A DNA stretch of 64,000 nucleotides from Falsigemmobacter intermedius (GCF_004054105.1 NZ_SBLC01000010.1:1-64000); one strand, 5' to 3'; counted from the stretch's first letter, positions 47,212 through 56,065 are shown. Program-made: numbers and translations. The notes: generated by a model not told the origin, from the sequence alone.

Positions 47212-48108
47212 TCAGGTCTGCAGATGAGGCGTGCTCATCAAATGATTGATTTTTCTGGATATTTCCGGGTCAACGGGCAGGATGGGCGCCTGCGGCGGAT
47301 AAAGGGTCTGGCCAAGTTGCCGGGCCATTTCCTGCACCACGCGGAAGCTGCCGAAGGTCCGGAAGAGTTCCCAGAGCGGTTCAAGGTTCTGGTTGATCCT
47401 TTGGGTTTCGGCCTCATCCCCCTGCCTTGCGGCTTTGGCCAGGGCCACGCAGGGGCGGGGCAGGGTGCCTGCCAGGACCGAATACCAGGTATCAGCGCCC
47501 CGCAGCAGCGCCTCTGCGCAGTGCCAGTCGGCGCTGAAGCCGATGGAGACGTGCTCTGGCAGGCGGTGTCGTTGGGTCTTCAGGCGGCGGGCGATATCTT
47601 CGGGACCTGTTGCGGGGTTCTTCACGGCGATCACGCCGGGCAGCTCTGCCAGACGCGCAAGAAGGTCATCTGAGATCGTGACCCGCGTGGTTGCCGGATT
47701 GTCGTAGATGCAGATCGGCAGACCGCTTTCTTCGCTGACGCGGCGGGTATGTTCGACGATCTCATCTTCGGTGAGCGGCGTATAGGAGACCATGGCCAGA
47801 AGACCCGCACCGGCACCGGCTTTGCGGGCGCAGGTGGCATGGGCGATTGCCTCGCGTGTGGTGAGCGCCCCGACCCCGGCCAGGAGCGGTCGCCGTCCGG
47901 CGCAGACCTCTCCGGCGGCGCGCAGGGTGCGGTCGCGCTCAGCGGGGCTGAGATACATGTAACTTCCCGTTGAGCCGAGGACGCCCAGACTGTCGACCCC
48001 GGCGGTGATCAGTTGATCGAGGGTCTGCGCGAGGCGCGTGGTATCCACCACACCCTCGGAATTTGCGGGCGTGACCGGAAAGGCGGAAAGGCCGGAAAAG
48101 GCAGACAT
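47212..48108 (-). CDS. DapA-family aldolase/lyase
   Basis: The 298-aa protein belongs to the dihydrodipicolinate synthase/N-acetylneuraminate lyase family of Schiff-base enzymes. It has VLGSTGSYMYLSPAERDR in place of GTTGE, a catalytic Tyr in CIYDNPATT and the Schiff-base Lys in GVIAVKNPAT. The GSTGS change and context suggest it is not a lysine-biosynthesis DapA but a catabolic member acting on a 2-oxo acid. GAGGA precedes ATG 48108. It is a single gene converging on the DUF481 gene. Confidence 0.82.
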   Translation of the reverse strand: MSAFSGLSAFPVTPANSEGVVDTTRLAQTLDQLITAGVDSLGVLGSTGSYMYLSPAERDRTLRAAGEVCAGRRPLLAGVGALTTREAIAHATCARKAGAGAGLLAMVSYTPLTEDEIVEHTRRVSEESGLPICIYDNPATTRVTISDDLLARLAELPGVIAVKNPATGPEDIARRLKTQRHRLPEHVSIGFSADWHCAEALLRGADTWYSVLAGTLPRPCVALAKAARQGDEAETQRINQNLEPLWELFRTFGSFRVVQEMARQLGQTLYPPQAPILPVDPEISRKINHLMSTPHLQT

Positions 48109-48272
48109 GTCAGATCCTCAGGGCAGGGCGGGCCGTCCGGTCACAGTGGCGCAGCTTTGCCTTTTCGGGAAGGGGCGGCTTTGGCTCCCGGGCAATTTGG
48201 GAACAGGGCAGGGGGCTGGCGCGTTTTCAGATCAGCTGCTCCGGCTTCGGCCGCAGGTGACGAGGTATGATA

Positions 48273-50021
48273 ATGAACAGTCTTTTACGTAACACGACCG
48301 CGCTTGTGGCCTGCCTTTCTCTGGTGACGCCGCATCTGGCACTGGCTCAGGCCGCCCCTGAGGTTCCGGTAGAGCAGCCACCTGAGGTTGCACCAGAAAC
48401 TCCGGTTGAGGCTCCCGAACAGGCCCCCGCAGAGGCCCCGGCTGAAGCTCCGGCTGAAGCTCCGGCTGAAGTTCCGGCGGAGGTCCCCGCTGAAGCCCCG
48501 GCTGAAACGCCTGTAGAGGCGCCTTCTGAAGCTCCGCCGGAGGTTCCGGCTGAAGTGCCTGCAGAGGCCCCGGCAGACGCCGCGCCCGAAGCGCCCGCAG
48601 AGGTGCCGCAGAGCGCTCCGCAGGAAGTGCCGGCAGAGAATCCGTCAGAGGCTCCGGTTGAAGCTCCGGCAGAGGTGGTACCGGAGGCTCCGGCCAACCC
48701 GGCTGAACCCACGGGGGAGACCCCCGCTGAACCTCCGGCCGAGGTCGCGCCGGAGGTGACGCCGGAAGGGACGCAAACCCCCGCGCCGTCTCCGGAAGGG
48801 GAGGCCGCGCCTGCGCCTCCGGCTGATACTCCCGCTGAGACCCCGGCTGAGACGCCTGCGGAAGCGGTGCCGGAGACCGCGCCCGAGGCGGAGGCTGTTC
48901 CCGTCCCCGAGGTCGGCGTGGCCGAGACAGAGGCGGCCCGTGAAGCAGCCGGAGCCGCTGAAGCCCCTGCTGCGGCTGCGCTTTCCGAAGAAGCCCCGGC
49001 GGGTGATGTTGTGGAAGAGACTGTGACCGAAGAGAGTTCCCGCTCTTCGGCAGAGGATTTTGCCACCAGTCTGCGCGATGCGCTGCAACCGGCTGCGGGC
49101 GCGCCTGCCGCTGCGGCATCTGCGGATAAGGATGATGATACCAAAGCGCTGTCGCGGGCGCTTTTGCTGGGTCTGGGCGCGGTGGCCGTGGGCTCGGTGC
49201 TGTCGAACAACCGCCAGGTTGAACTGAGTGCGCCGGACCGCCTGGTGGTGACGCGGCCGGATGGCAGCTATCAGGTGATCAAAGATGACACCGCGATCTT
49301 CCGCCGCCCCGGTGCCCGTGTCTCGACGCAGAATTATGAGGACGGCTCAACCCGCACCATCGTGACCCGTGATGATGGCAGCCGCGTTGTGACCATCCGC
49401 GACGCGGATCTGCGGGTGCTGCGCCGCTCGGTCATCGGCACTGACGGGGTTGAGCGGCTGCTGATCGATGAGACGCAGAGCGCCGCTCCGATCGATCTGC
49501 GCCGCCTGCCGCCGCCTGCCGTTGTGCCTGAGCGTCAGGCCGCCTGGACGGAGTCCGATCTGCGCCGTGCCCTCGATCGTGAGACGCGGGTCGACCGCAG
49601 CTTTACCCTGGCGCAGGTGCGTGACATTCCGCAGGTGCGCGCGCTTGTGGCCCCGGTCAATGTGGATGCGATCACCTTTGACACCGGCTCCGCCGCCATC
49701 CGGCCCGATCAGGCCCGCAATCTCGCCGATCTGGGCAATGTGCTGAAATCCATGATTGAGGCCAATCCCTATGAGATGTTCCTCATCGAAGGCCACACCG
49801 ATACCGTGGGATCTGACGCAGCCAATCTGGCGCTGTCAGACCGGCGCGCGGAATCCGTGGCGCTGGTGTTGACGGAATATTTCGATGTGCCGCCGGAGAA
49901 TATGGTGGTTCAGGGCTATGGTGAGCAATTCCTGAAGGTGCGCCGCGAGGGCGATATCCGCGAGAACCGGCGTGCTTCGGTGCGCCGCATCACGGAGCTG
50001 CTGGCGCGGCAGGGCAACTAA
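48273..50021 (+). CDS. Pro/Glu/Ala-repeat protein with C-terminal OmpA domain
   Basis: The 582-aa protein has a signal peptide (MNSLLRNTTALVACLSLVTP, cleavage near AQA-APE). Residues about 27-230 are low-complexity, built of repeats of EAPAE, EVPAE and EAPVE. A hydrophobic segment lies near residue 290 (ALSRALLLGLGAVAVGSVLS). A beta-rich middle part precedes the C-terminal OmpA domain with ITFDTGSAAIRPDQARN, the peptidoglycan-binding FLIEGHTDTVGSD and NRRASVRRITEL. It probably ties the envelope to peptidoglycan, with the acidic repeats spanning the periplasm or a surface layer. ATG 48273 is preferred over 48267 because GAGG is 7 bp upstream. Confidence 0.8.
   Translation: MNSLLRNTTALVACLSLVTPHLALAQAAPEVPVEQPPEVAPETPVEAPEQAPAEAPAEAPAEAPAEVPAEVPAEAPAETPVEAPSEAPPEVPAEVPAEAPADAAPEAPAEVPQSAPQEVPAENPSEAPVEAPAEVVPEAPANPAEPTGETPAEPPAEVAPEVTPEGTQTPAPSPEGEAAPAPPADTPAETPAETPAEAVPETAPEAEAVPVPEVGVAETEAAREAAGAAEAPAAAALSEEAPAGDVVEETVTEESSRSSAEDFATSLRDALQPAAGAPAAAASADKDDDTKALSRALLLGLGAVAVGSVLSNNRQVELSAPDRLVVTRPDGSYQVIKDDTAIFRRPGARVSTQNYEDGSTRTIVTRDDGSRVVTIRDADLRVLRRSVIGTDGVERLLIDETQSAAPIDLRRLPPPAVVPERQAAWTESDLRRALDRETRVDRSFTLAQVRDIPQVRALVAPVNVDAITFDTGSAAIRPDQARNLADLGNVLKSMIEANPYEMFLIEGHTDTVGSDAANLALSDRRAESVALVLTEYFDVPPENMVVQGYGEQFLKVRREGDIRENRRASVRRITELLARQGN
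48350..48960 (+). repeat. Tandem coding repeats, Pro-Glu-Ala rich
   Basis: Short imperfect repeats of about 12-15 bp (GCTCCGGCTGAA, GTTCCGGCGGAG and variants) encode PAE-type units in the first third of the OmpA-domain gene. Copy number is likely to vary between strains through slippage. Confidence 0.75.
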
Positions 50022-50045
50022 GCAAGGCGTTCGACGCTGAGAGAG

Positions 50046-50078
50046 GCCGCGCAGGTGAAAGCCTGCGCGGCTTTTATC
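50046..50078 (+). terminator. Strong intrinsic terminator after the OmpA-domain gene
   Basis: A perfect 10-bp stem (50046-50055 with 50062-50071), loop TGAAAG and a T-rich tail (TTTTATC) end the transcript. Confidence 0.88.
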
Positions 50079-50147
50079 TTTTCCGCCCTCTGCCCCGGGG
50101 CGGAACTTTGCGGCTCTGGCACTGGTTGCCCCCGGAGGAGTACCGCT

Positions 50148-50999
50148 ATGCTGATATCGCTGGGCTATGAGATTGAGATCGACTGCAGGCAGCCGATGGA
50201 ACTGGTGGCGCTGCTGGATCCGGCGCCGGAGTGGGAGCCGAAGATCGTCGCGCGGCGCGCGTTGCAGCTCAGCCCCCAGGTTCCGTTTCGCTATTACACC
50301 GATGGCCATGGCAACCGCTGCCTGCGGCTGACCGCGCCTGCCGGGGCGCTGCGGCTTGCGGCGGAGTATAACCTGCGGATCGATCCGCAGCCGGACGACT
50401 GGAGCCATGAGGGGGAGGCGGGCACACCGCAGGATTTTCCCGATGAGGTGCTGCGCTATCTTCTGCCGAGCCGCTATTGCGAGACCGATCTGCTGATGGA
50501 GAAGGCCTGGGAGCTTTTTGGCGCTGCTGCGCCGGGATGGGAACGGATCCGGGCCATCTTTGACTTTGTGAACGGCCACATCGATTTCGGCTATGGCCAT
50601 GCCCGCGCCACGCGCACGGCTGCCGAAGCCCTGGCCGAGGGGAAGGGGGTTTGCCGGGATTTTGCGCATCTGGCGATTGCGCTTTGTCGCTGCATGAATA
50701 TCCCCGCGCGTTATGTGAACGGCTATATGGGCGATATCGGCGTGCCGGTGGATCCGGCTCCGATGGATTACAACGCCTGGACCGAGGTCTGGGCCTATGG
50801 GCGCTGGATCACGCTGGATGCGCGGCACAATATCCCGCGCATTGGTCGGGTGGCGGTGGCGCGGGGGCGCGACGCCAGTGACGTGCCCCTGCTGCACAGC
50901 TTTGGGCCGCATGGTCTGACGCGCTTTGTCGTGAAGGCAGAGGAAGTGAATGCCGAAGGGTTAACCCCTGTTCCCGGGGGGGCTGTCACACCGCTGTGA
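50148..50999 (+). CDS. Transglutaminase-like family protein
   Basis: The 283-aa protein has an N-terminal beta domain and a transglutaminase-like core with the catalytic Cys in GKGVCRDFAHLAIALC and Asp in RWITLDARHN. The usual His of the HAW motif is Asn here (DYNAWTEVW), so the classical triad is incomplete, although other members of this subfamily also vary at this place and His in DARHN might serve. It may be a cysteine protease or a binding protein. GGAGGAG precedes ATG 50148 by 8 bp. It follows the OmpA-domain gene but is separated by a strong terminator. Confidence 0.75.
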   Translation: MLISLGYEIEIDCRQPMELVALLDPAPEWEPKIVARRALQLSPQVPFRYYTDGHGNRCLRLTAPAGALRLAAEYNLRIDPQPDDWSHEGEAGTPQDFPDEVLRYLLPSRYCETDLLMEKAWELFGAAAPGWERIRAIFDFVNGHIDFGYGHARATRTAAEALAEGKGVCRDFAHLAIALCRCMNIPARYVNGYMGDIGVPVDPAPMDYNAWTEVWAYGRWITLDARHNIPRIGRVAVARGRDASDVPLLHSFGPHGLTRFVVKAEEVNAEGLTPVPGGAVTPL

Positions 51000-51148
51000 G
51001 GGCGGGTCTCGTGGCGGATCTTTGCCTCCCCGGCGCAGGATTGGGCAAAATTTTGCTTAAAGCGCAAAGGTTTGGATCTGTCGATGTGAACCAATCCGCT
51101 TTGTCCGCGTTCTCTCTTCAGTACGTTAACCCACGCTTGGAGGATTTC

Positions 51149-51583
51149 ATGCGCTTTGTAAAAGTTTCGGCTCTCGCTCTCACCGCTGCCCTTGGCCTTG
51201 CCGGTACCGGCTTTGCCCAGACCGCCGTCACCCCGGCTGCTCCGGGCGCTGCGGCGACGGCACCGGCCATCGTGATCGCCGCGCCTGAGGGTTATGTCTT
51301 CACCGAAGTGGGCAGCATCACCGCAGACGATCTGAAAGGTGTCAATATCTATGACGCCGAAGGCAAAGACGTCGGCGAAATCGCTGATCTGCAGATCGGA
51401 ACTGATAATGCTGTGTCGAAAATCATCACCGATGTTGGCGGCTTCCTTGGCATGGGCGAGCATCGCGTCGCCCTCGATCCCTCGCAGATCCAGGTCTATA
51501 AAAACGCCGACAATGATCTTCGCGCCTATGTGACGCTGACGAAAGACGAGCTGAAGGCGCTGCCGAAGTTCGAAGCGAACTGA
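51149..51583 (+). CDS. Exported PRC-barrel domain protein
   Basis: The 144-aa protein has a signal peptide (MRFVKVSALALTAALGLAG, cleavage after FAQ). A Pro/Ala-rich linker follows, then a PRC-barrel domain (LKGVNIYDAEGKDVGEIADL, residues about 65-135, with FLGMGEHRVALDPSQIQV). Such domains usually mediate protein binding. GGAGG lies 5 bp upstream of ATG 51149. Similar secreted PRC proteins are common in Rhodobacteraceae, with unknown role. It is probably a free periplasmic protein. Confidence 0.8.
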   Translation: MRFVKVSALALTAALGLAGTGFAQTAVTPAAPGAAATAPAIVIAAPEGYVFTEVGSITADDLKGVNIYDAEGKDVGEIADLQIGTDNAVSKIITDVGGFLGMGEHRVALDPSQIQVYKNADNDLRAYVTLTKDELKALPKFEAN

Positions 51584-51596
51584 TCGGACTTTAAGG

Positions 51597-51655
51597 CTCC
51601 GGCCCAGGGGCCGGAGAGAAGATACGACCCGTCCCGGAGCTTTTTGGCTCCGGGA
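51597..51655 (+). terminator. Two tandem hairpins after the PRC-barrel gene
   Basis: The first stem is 8 bp (51597-51604 with 51609-51616); the second is 9 bp (51632-51640 with 51647-51655) around a T-rich loop. Neither has a strong T tail. They may act as a partial terminator before the small gene at 51688. Confidence 0.5.
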
Positions 51656-51687
51656 TTGCGGGTTTTGACGGGCAGACGAGCAAGACG

Positions 51688-51951
51688 ATGGAATGGACGA
51701 CGAGGGCAGTTTTCAGCTGCTATTCGGATGACGGCGAGCGGGTCTCGGTGATTGAGCAGAGCCGCGCCCCTGAGGCTGCGGCAGGCCCGGATGCGGTGGG
51801 TCTGCGACCCGAGATGCGCTATGTGATGGGCAATGGCAAAGAGCTCTGGCAGCTGCACGGCAGCAGCTACCTCGATCCGCAGACCGGGCGGGAGTTCATC
51901 CGCGTCTGGAAATGGGCTTCGGGGCTGCAGCGCGAGGCCCAGGCCTCGTAA
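51688..51951 (+). CDS. Small conserved-looking hypothetical protein
   Basis: The 87-aa protein begins MEWTTRAVFSCYSDDGERV and is rich in charged and aromatic residues (ELWQLHGSSYLDPQTGREFI). It has no signal peptide or membrane segment. I do not recognise the family. Codon use matches neighbouring genes, and a strong terminator follows directly, which supports a real gene. A clear ribosome binding site is lacking (GACGAG only). Confidence 0.55.
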   Translation: MEWTTRAVFSCYSDDGERVSVIEQSRAPEAAAGPDAVGLRPEMRYVMGNGKELWQLHGSSYLDPQTGREFIRVWKWASGLQREAQAS

Positions 51952-51971
51952 GAAGTATTCTGCCAGAGAGG

Positions 51972-52004
51972 AAGGCCGTGCGAGGGGATCGCGCGGCCTT
52001 TTTT
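51972..52004 (+). terminator. Strong intrinsic terminator
   Basis: An 11-bp stem with one G-T pair (51972-51982 with 51990-52000) carries the run TTTTTT at its 3' side. It ends the small hypothetical gene. Confidence 0.88.
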
Positions 52005-52316
52005 CAACTCTGAGTAGTAATTCCCCTCACGGCGCGGCAGCATGCAGGTTTTGTCCCCGCCGGGCGGTCCGGAGGGAACCGATGCGGATTATGATGAAAA
52101 TTTCTTCCGAGCTGAGAAAAAATACAGAAAAGACAATATGTTGCAGGCCGCAACTTGCGGGTCAGATGCCCGGCACAAGTTCCCTTAATCGATGAAATTT
52201 ATGTGAAAGTGGCGAGATTTCGCCGACTGTCCCGATCAGGGGTTGGTGCGCCGCCTCTGCTGGCTATTCTGCCCGCGGTGACAGGGCAGGCTGTCAGGCA
52301 ACCGATGTGAGGACAG
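52005..52316. other. Intergenic region, no gene seen
   Basis: The 312-bp stretch contains an AT-rich block (about 52090-52145) that could hold the promoter for the CHAP-domain gene. I see no reading frame with coding character and no clear RNA structure. Confidence 0.4.
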
Positions 52317-53021
52317 ATGAGGTTTGTGAAGGTTCTTCCGACGCTGGCGATGATGGCCGTGACCTGCATGACTTTCGCCGCTTCCGCTCAGGATCTTCGC
52401 CCTCAGCCGCGTCCGGCTGACACTACCGCTGCTGAGGTGGCTCTGGTTCAGACCACCACCACCGCCCCCGCACAACGTCCCCGCGCCCGCCCGGAAGGGC
52501 TTCGCCTGGCCGCTGCCCCGGCCGCTTTGCAGGCGACGGTTTCGACGCGGAATGCCCCGGCCTCGACCCATGCGGTGCAGCCCGCGCTGCTGCGTCAGCG
52601 CACGCAGCTTGCGGTGCAGAACGCCCAGGCCAAGCGCGCCCGCGGTCAGCGTGTCTGGTGCGTGCCCTTTGCCCGTGATGCCAGCGGTGTGCAGATCCGT
52701 GGGGATGCGCGGACCTGGTGGAGCCAGGCCGCCGGTCAGTATCACCGCTCAAACACCCCGGAGGTGGGGGCGGTGATGAATTTTGCGCCGACCAAAAAGA
52801 TGCGTCGCGGCCATGTTGCGGTCGTCTCGCGGATCGTCAATTCGCGCCAGATCCTCATCAGCCATGCGAACTGGACCCGCAATCAGGTCTCGCTGGATAT
52901 GGTGGCGGTCGATGTCTCGCCCCGCAATGACTGGAGCCAAGTGCGCCTTGAGCACCGCCGCGGTCAGATGACCTCGACCACCTATCCGATCTATGGCTTC
53001 ATCCATCCGACCCGCGGCTGA
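52317..53021 (+). CDS. Exported CHAP-domain protein (putative peptidoglycan amidase)
   Basis: The 234-aa protein has a signal peptide (MRFVKVLPTLAMMAVTCMTF, cleavage near ASA-QDL). A Pro/Ala/Arg-rich linker covers residues 27-110. The C-terminal domain reads RVWCVPFARDASGVQIRGDA, then GAVMNFAPTKKMRRGHVAVV and ISHANW, giving the Cys, His and Asn of the CHAP/NlpC-P60 amidase type. It probably cleaves peptidoglycan peptides. The signal peptide start resembles that of the PRC-barrel protein (both MRFVKV). AGGA precedes ATG 52317. Confidence 0.82.
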   Translation: MRFVKVLPTLAMMAVTCMTFAASAQDLRPQPRPADTTAAEVALVQTTTTAPAQRPRARPEGLRLAAAPAALQATVSTRNAPASTHAVQPALLRQRTQLAVQNAQAKRARGQRVWCVPFARDASGVQIRGDARTWWSQAAGQYHRSNTPEVGAVMNFAPTKKMRRGHVAVVSRIVNSRQILISHANWTRNQVSLDMVAVDVSPRNDWSQVRLEHRRGQMTSTTYPIYGFIHPTRG

Positions 53022-53041
53022 TCCCCGGCTCCTCTTCGTGC

Positions 53042-53066
53042 AAAGCGCCCTTTCGGGGCGCTTTTT
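53042..53066 (+). terminator. Strong intrinsic terminator after the CHAP gene
   Basis: A 9-bp stem (53042-53050 with 53056-53064) continues into a T run (53062-53066). Confidence 0.88.
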
Positions 53067-53200
53067 GCATTTCGCCTCACGTTAAGTTTCAATTGCGAGA
53101 CAGGGAGGGCTGCGTGTCACATCAAAGCGGGCTTCCGCCCGGTGCCATTTAGTGATGAATGGCGGCAGGCGGCCTGCGGGCCGGAAGAAAGGGATCTGTC

Positions 53201-53950
53201 ATGGCCAAAATACCCACGATGCGCATTGATAAGCTTTTGTCCTCGATGGGCTATGGCTCGCGCAAAGAGATGGCCCGTATGGCGGGGGCGGGTGGCATTC
53301 AGCTCGACGGGGCGGATCTGACCGATGTCTCGGCGCGCATCGCGCTGACGCCGGATCTGCCGCAGCGGATGGAGATCGACGGCGAAGCGCTCGACCCGCT
53401 GGCTGGGCTGGTGATCCTGATGAATAAGCCGCTGGGGATGACCTGTTCGCATAAGGAAGAGGGCGGGCTGGTCTATGATCTTCTGCCGGCGCGCTGGCGC
53501 GGGCGGGATCCTGCGATTTCCACCATCGGGCGGCTGGACAAACAGACCTCGGGTCTGTTGCTGCTGACCGATGACGGAGAGCTGCTGCACCGGGTCATCA
53601 GCCCGCGCCGTCAGGTCAGCAAAACCTATCTGGCGAGCCTTGCGCGTCCGCTCACTGGTACAGAGGCTGAAATCTTCGCCTCAGGCACATTGATGCTGGA
53701 GGCGGAGACGAAGCCCCTTGCTCCGGCGGTGCTGGAGGTGATTTCGCCCCTGGAAGCGCGTCTGACGATCACTGAGGGGCGCTATCATCAGGTGCGCCGG
53801 ATGTTTGCGGCCGTGGGCAATCACGTTGAGGCGCTTCACCGCGAAAGCCTTGGTGCATTGCACCTGCCGCAGGATCTGGCACCGGGCGGCTGGAAACTGC
53901 TGACCGCCGCAGAGATCGCGCAGATTTTTGAACCGGCTCCCGCGGGTTAA
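53201..53950 (+). CDS. rsuA: RsuA-family pseudouridine synthase
   Basis: The 249-aa protein converts uridine to pseudouridine in ribosomal RNA, most likely U516 of 16S rRNA by similarity to RsuA. It has an N-terminal S4 RNA-binding segment (RIDKLLSSMGYGSRKEMARM), the catalytic Asp in STIGRLDKQTSGLLLLT and the C-terminal ITEGRYHQVRRMFAAVGN. ATG 53201 is chosen over 53159; AAGGG lies about 8 bp upstream. This is a usual chromosomal gene, so its place here supports a chromid or a chromosome with an integrated origin. Confidence 0.85.
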   Translation: MAKIPTMRIDKLLSSMGYGSRKEMARMAGAGGIQLDGADLTDVSARIALTPDLPQRMEIDGEALDPLAGLVILMNKPLGMTCSHKEEGGLVYDLLPARWRGRDPAISTIGRLDKQTSGLLLLTDDGELLHRVISPRRQVSKTYLASLARPLTGTEAEIFASGTLMLEAETKPLAPAVLEVISPLEARLTITEGRYHQVRRMFAAVGNHVEALHRESLGALHLPQDLAPGGWKLLTAAEIAQIFEPAPAG

Positions 53951-54052
53951 AGGCCGAGGCGGTCTGGGTAAAAACCAAAAGGCCGGGCAGAGGCCCGGCC
54001 AGTCGCTTGTCGTAAATGTCGCCCTGCCGGAGGCGGGGCGATGGCCCTTAAA

Positions 54053-54262
54053 TCAGGCGCTTTGCAGGCTCGAAACGGTCATTTTGCCCGAACGCTTGTC
54101 GCGCTCAAGTTCAAAGCTGACCTTCTGGCCTTCTTCCAGACCGCGAAGGCCGGCACGCTCAACAGCCGAGATGTGAACGAAGGCGTCTGCGCCGCCGTCA
54201 TCGGGTTGAATAAAGCCGTAGCCTTTGGTGGAATTGAACCATTTTACGGTGCCTGTGGCCAT
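54053..54262 (-). CDS. cspA: Cold-shock family protein
   Basis: The 69-aa protein is a full cold-shock domain. RNP1 is KGYGFIQPD and RNP2 is DAFVHISAV; it starts [14 protein letters not shown]. It binds single-stranded RNA or DNA and acts as a chaperone. ATG 54262 is preferred to the upstream ATG because it gives the normal MATGTVKWF start and follows GGAAAGGG. It is monocistronic and faces the pseudouridine synthase gene. Confidence 0.93.
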   Translation of the reverse strand: MATGTVKWFNSTKGYGFIQPDDGGADAFVHISAVERAGLRGLEEGQKVSFELERDKRSGKMTVSSLQSA

Positions 54263-54468
54263 GAAAAACCCTTTCCTGCCCATTCAGATCGCCCTGCTGC
54301 GGATGCAGGAGGGAGTGCGTTAACTATGCTTTAACGAGGAGGGGCACTCGTTGGATCCCTGGGAACCCTACGAAGGTGGCTCAAGTAAAACCTATCAACG
54401 CAGAGAACTTAAACCACAGGACGGCAAAAATCAAGCGGCCGCCGAAGCGGCCCGGACGCGGGTTTTGA

Positions 54469-54633
54469 TCACGAAGGTCCGTGATCATGGCGCTGCACCG
54501 GGGCAGGCCTGGTCTTCAACAGGTGATCCAGCCGGCCGGCCAGTTCGGTCAGCCGCTCAGAGGCGGGGCCTGGCGCTTCATTTAAAGCGAGGCGCAGCGT
54601 GCTGAGGAGCTGCCGTCTTTGGTCATTGTTCAT
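54469..54633 (-). CDS. Small hypothetical protein, 54 aa
   Basis: An ATG at 54633 follows AAGGA by about 9 bp and opens a frame of 54 codons. The predicted protein begins MNNDQRRQLLSTLRLALNEA and is helical and charged, with leucines spaced like a short coiled coil (RLTELAGRLDHLLKTR). It stands alone between cspA and the CoA-transferase gene. I do not recognise it. Length, ribosome site and helical pattern support it modestly. Confidence 0.45.
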   Translation of the reverse strand: MNNDQRRQLLSTLRLALNEAPGPASERLTELAGRLDHLLKTRPAPVQRHDHGPS

Positions 54634-54877
54634 CGCGGAGATCCTTCCATCGGGGAACCAACGAGGTTCGGGACAGAAGGTTGCAGCACATTTTCGGACG
54701 CTTTGCCGCAGGAGCGGCTGCGGGCCGGAAACTGCCCGGGCGGGGATATGACAGGGGCAGCGCCGTCAGGCGGCCTGACGCATGAGGTATGCGCGACTGG
54801 GCCGGATTTTCGTCCGGGGGCCTTGCTGGCAGGCTGCCACAGCGCGGCGGGCCGCGCTGTGGAGATGATTAACCCGA
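54634..54877. other. Intergenic region, nothing clear
   Basis: The gap contains a possible promoter for the small gene, and the far end adjoins the CoA-transferase stop. No reading frame with coding character is seen. Confidence 0.3.
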
Positions 54878-56065
54878 TCAGACCGCGCCGTTCTGGTGCA
54901 GAGCGGCGATCTCTTCGGCGCTGTAGCCGAGGGAAGAGAGCACCTCATCGGTATGCGCGCCAAGGCGCGGAGCCGGGGTGCGGAAAGCCGTGGGCGTCTC
55001 AGACATGGTGAAGGGCGAGGCCACGAAGCGGCGGTCTTCGCCGTCGATCTCGGTGTGGTGGATGCCGCCGATGGCTTCGAGCTGCGGATGGTTCGCCGCC
55101 TGAGCCACGTCCTGGACGATGGCGACGTTCACCTTCACGCGGCCCATCCGCTCATAGACTTCCTGGCTGGTGAACTGACGGGTCACTTCCGACATCACTT
55201 CAATCAGCGCATCGCGGTTCTGCATCCGGCCTTCGCGGGTATCGAAAGGCGGGGTCAGCAGATGCGGGGCCTCAAGTGCTTCGACGCAGCGCAGATACAT
55301 CTCCTGGGTCGGCGCGATGATGACGGTATAGCCGTCTTTCGTCGGGAAGGCCTGGTTGGGCACGCTGAGGTGGGTGGCGGTGCCCATGGCGCGGTGCACA
55401 TAGCCGGTGACCCAGTATTCCTGATAGAAATAGCCCATCAGATGCGCCGAGCTTTGCAGCAGCGAGGTGGTGACCTTCTGGCCCTCACCGGTGCGGTCGC
55501 GGTGGATGATCGCGGCCAGAACGCCGGCCACGAGCGACATGCCGGCATGAAGATCCACAATGGCAGAGCCTGCGCGGTTGGGCGGGCCATTGCCGTCGCC
55601 GGTGATGGCGGCGAGGCCGGAATGGGCCTGAAGCTGCAGGTCATTGGCGCCGATATGCGACATCGGGCCTTTGTCGCCAAAGGCGTGCAGTTCGCAATAG
55701 ATCAGCCGCGGGTTCAGCTTGCGCACATCCTCATAGCCGAGGCCGAATTTATCCATCGTGCCGGTGCGGAAGTTCGAGATCACCACATCCGCATCCGCGA
55801 TGAGTTTGCGCGCGATCTCACGCCCCTCATCAGATTTCAGATCCAGCGTCATCGAGCGCTTGTTGCGGTTGAAGGCCTGGAAGGTCGGGCCATAGCCCAT
55901 CATTTTGGGGTCCGTCGTGCCAAGGCTGCGGCAGCCGTCGCCTTTGCCCGGATCTTCGATCTTCAGCACATCCGCGCCCAGGTCGCCCAGCGTCTGCGCC
56001 GCGTCGGGACCGGCGAAGATGCGCGAGAAATCGAGAACTTTCGTGCCTGCCAAAACAGATTTCAT
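54878..56065 (-). CDS. CaiB/BaiF-family (class III) CoA-transferase
   Basis: The 395-aa enzyme transfers CoA between carboxylic acids. It begins with LAGTKVLDFSRIFAGPDAAQ, typical of the family, followed by ADVLKIEDPGKGDGCR, YGPTFQAFNRNKRSMTLDLK and RLIYCELHAFGDKGP. The catalytic Asp is probably the D of SAIVDLHAGMSLVAGVLAA. It lies just downstream of a large acyl-CoA dehydrogenase gene on the same strand, so it probably activates or recycles the acid that enters that step. Full length, no signal peptide. Confidence 0.87.
   Translation of the reverse strand: MKSVLAGTKVLDFSRIFAGPDAAQTLGDLGADVLKIEDPGKGDGCRSLGTTDPKMMGYGPTFQAFNRNKRSMTLDLKSDEGREIARKLIADADVVISNFRTGTMDKFGLGYEDVRKLNPRLIYCELHAFGDKGPMSHIGANDLQLQAHSGLAAITGDGNGPPNRAGSAIVDLHAGMSLVAGVLAAIIHRDRTGEGQKVTTSLLQSSAHLMGYFYQEYWVTGYVHRAMGTATHLSVPNQAFPTKDGYTVIIAPTQEMYLRCVEALEAPHLLTPPFDTREGRMQNRDALIEVMSEVTRQFTSQEVYERMGRVKVNVAIVQDVAQAANHPQLEAIGGIHHTEIDGEDRRFVASPFTMSETPTAFRTPAPRLGAHTDEVLSSLGYSAEEIAALHQNGAV

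Noticed and set aside
48347-49210. Ser/Gly/Ala-rich open frame antisense to the OmpA-domain gene
   Set aside because: It is explained by the repetitive codons on the plus strand. The sense frame has a signal peptide, a ribosome site and an OmpA domain.
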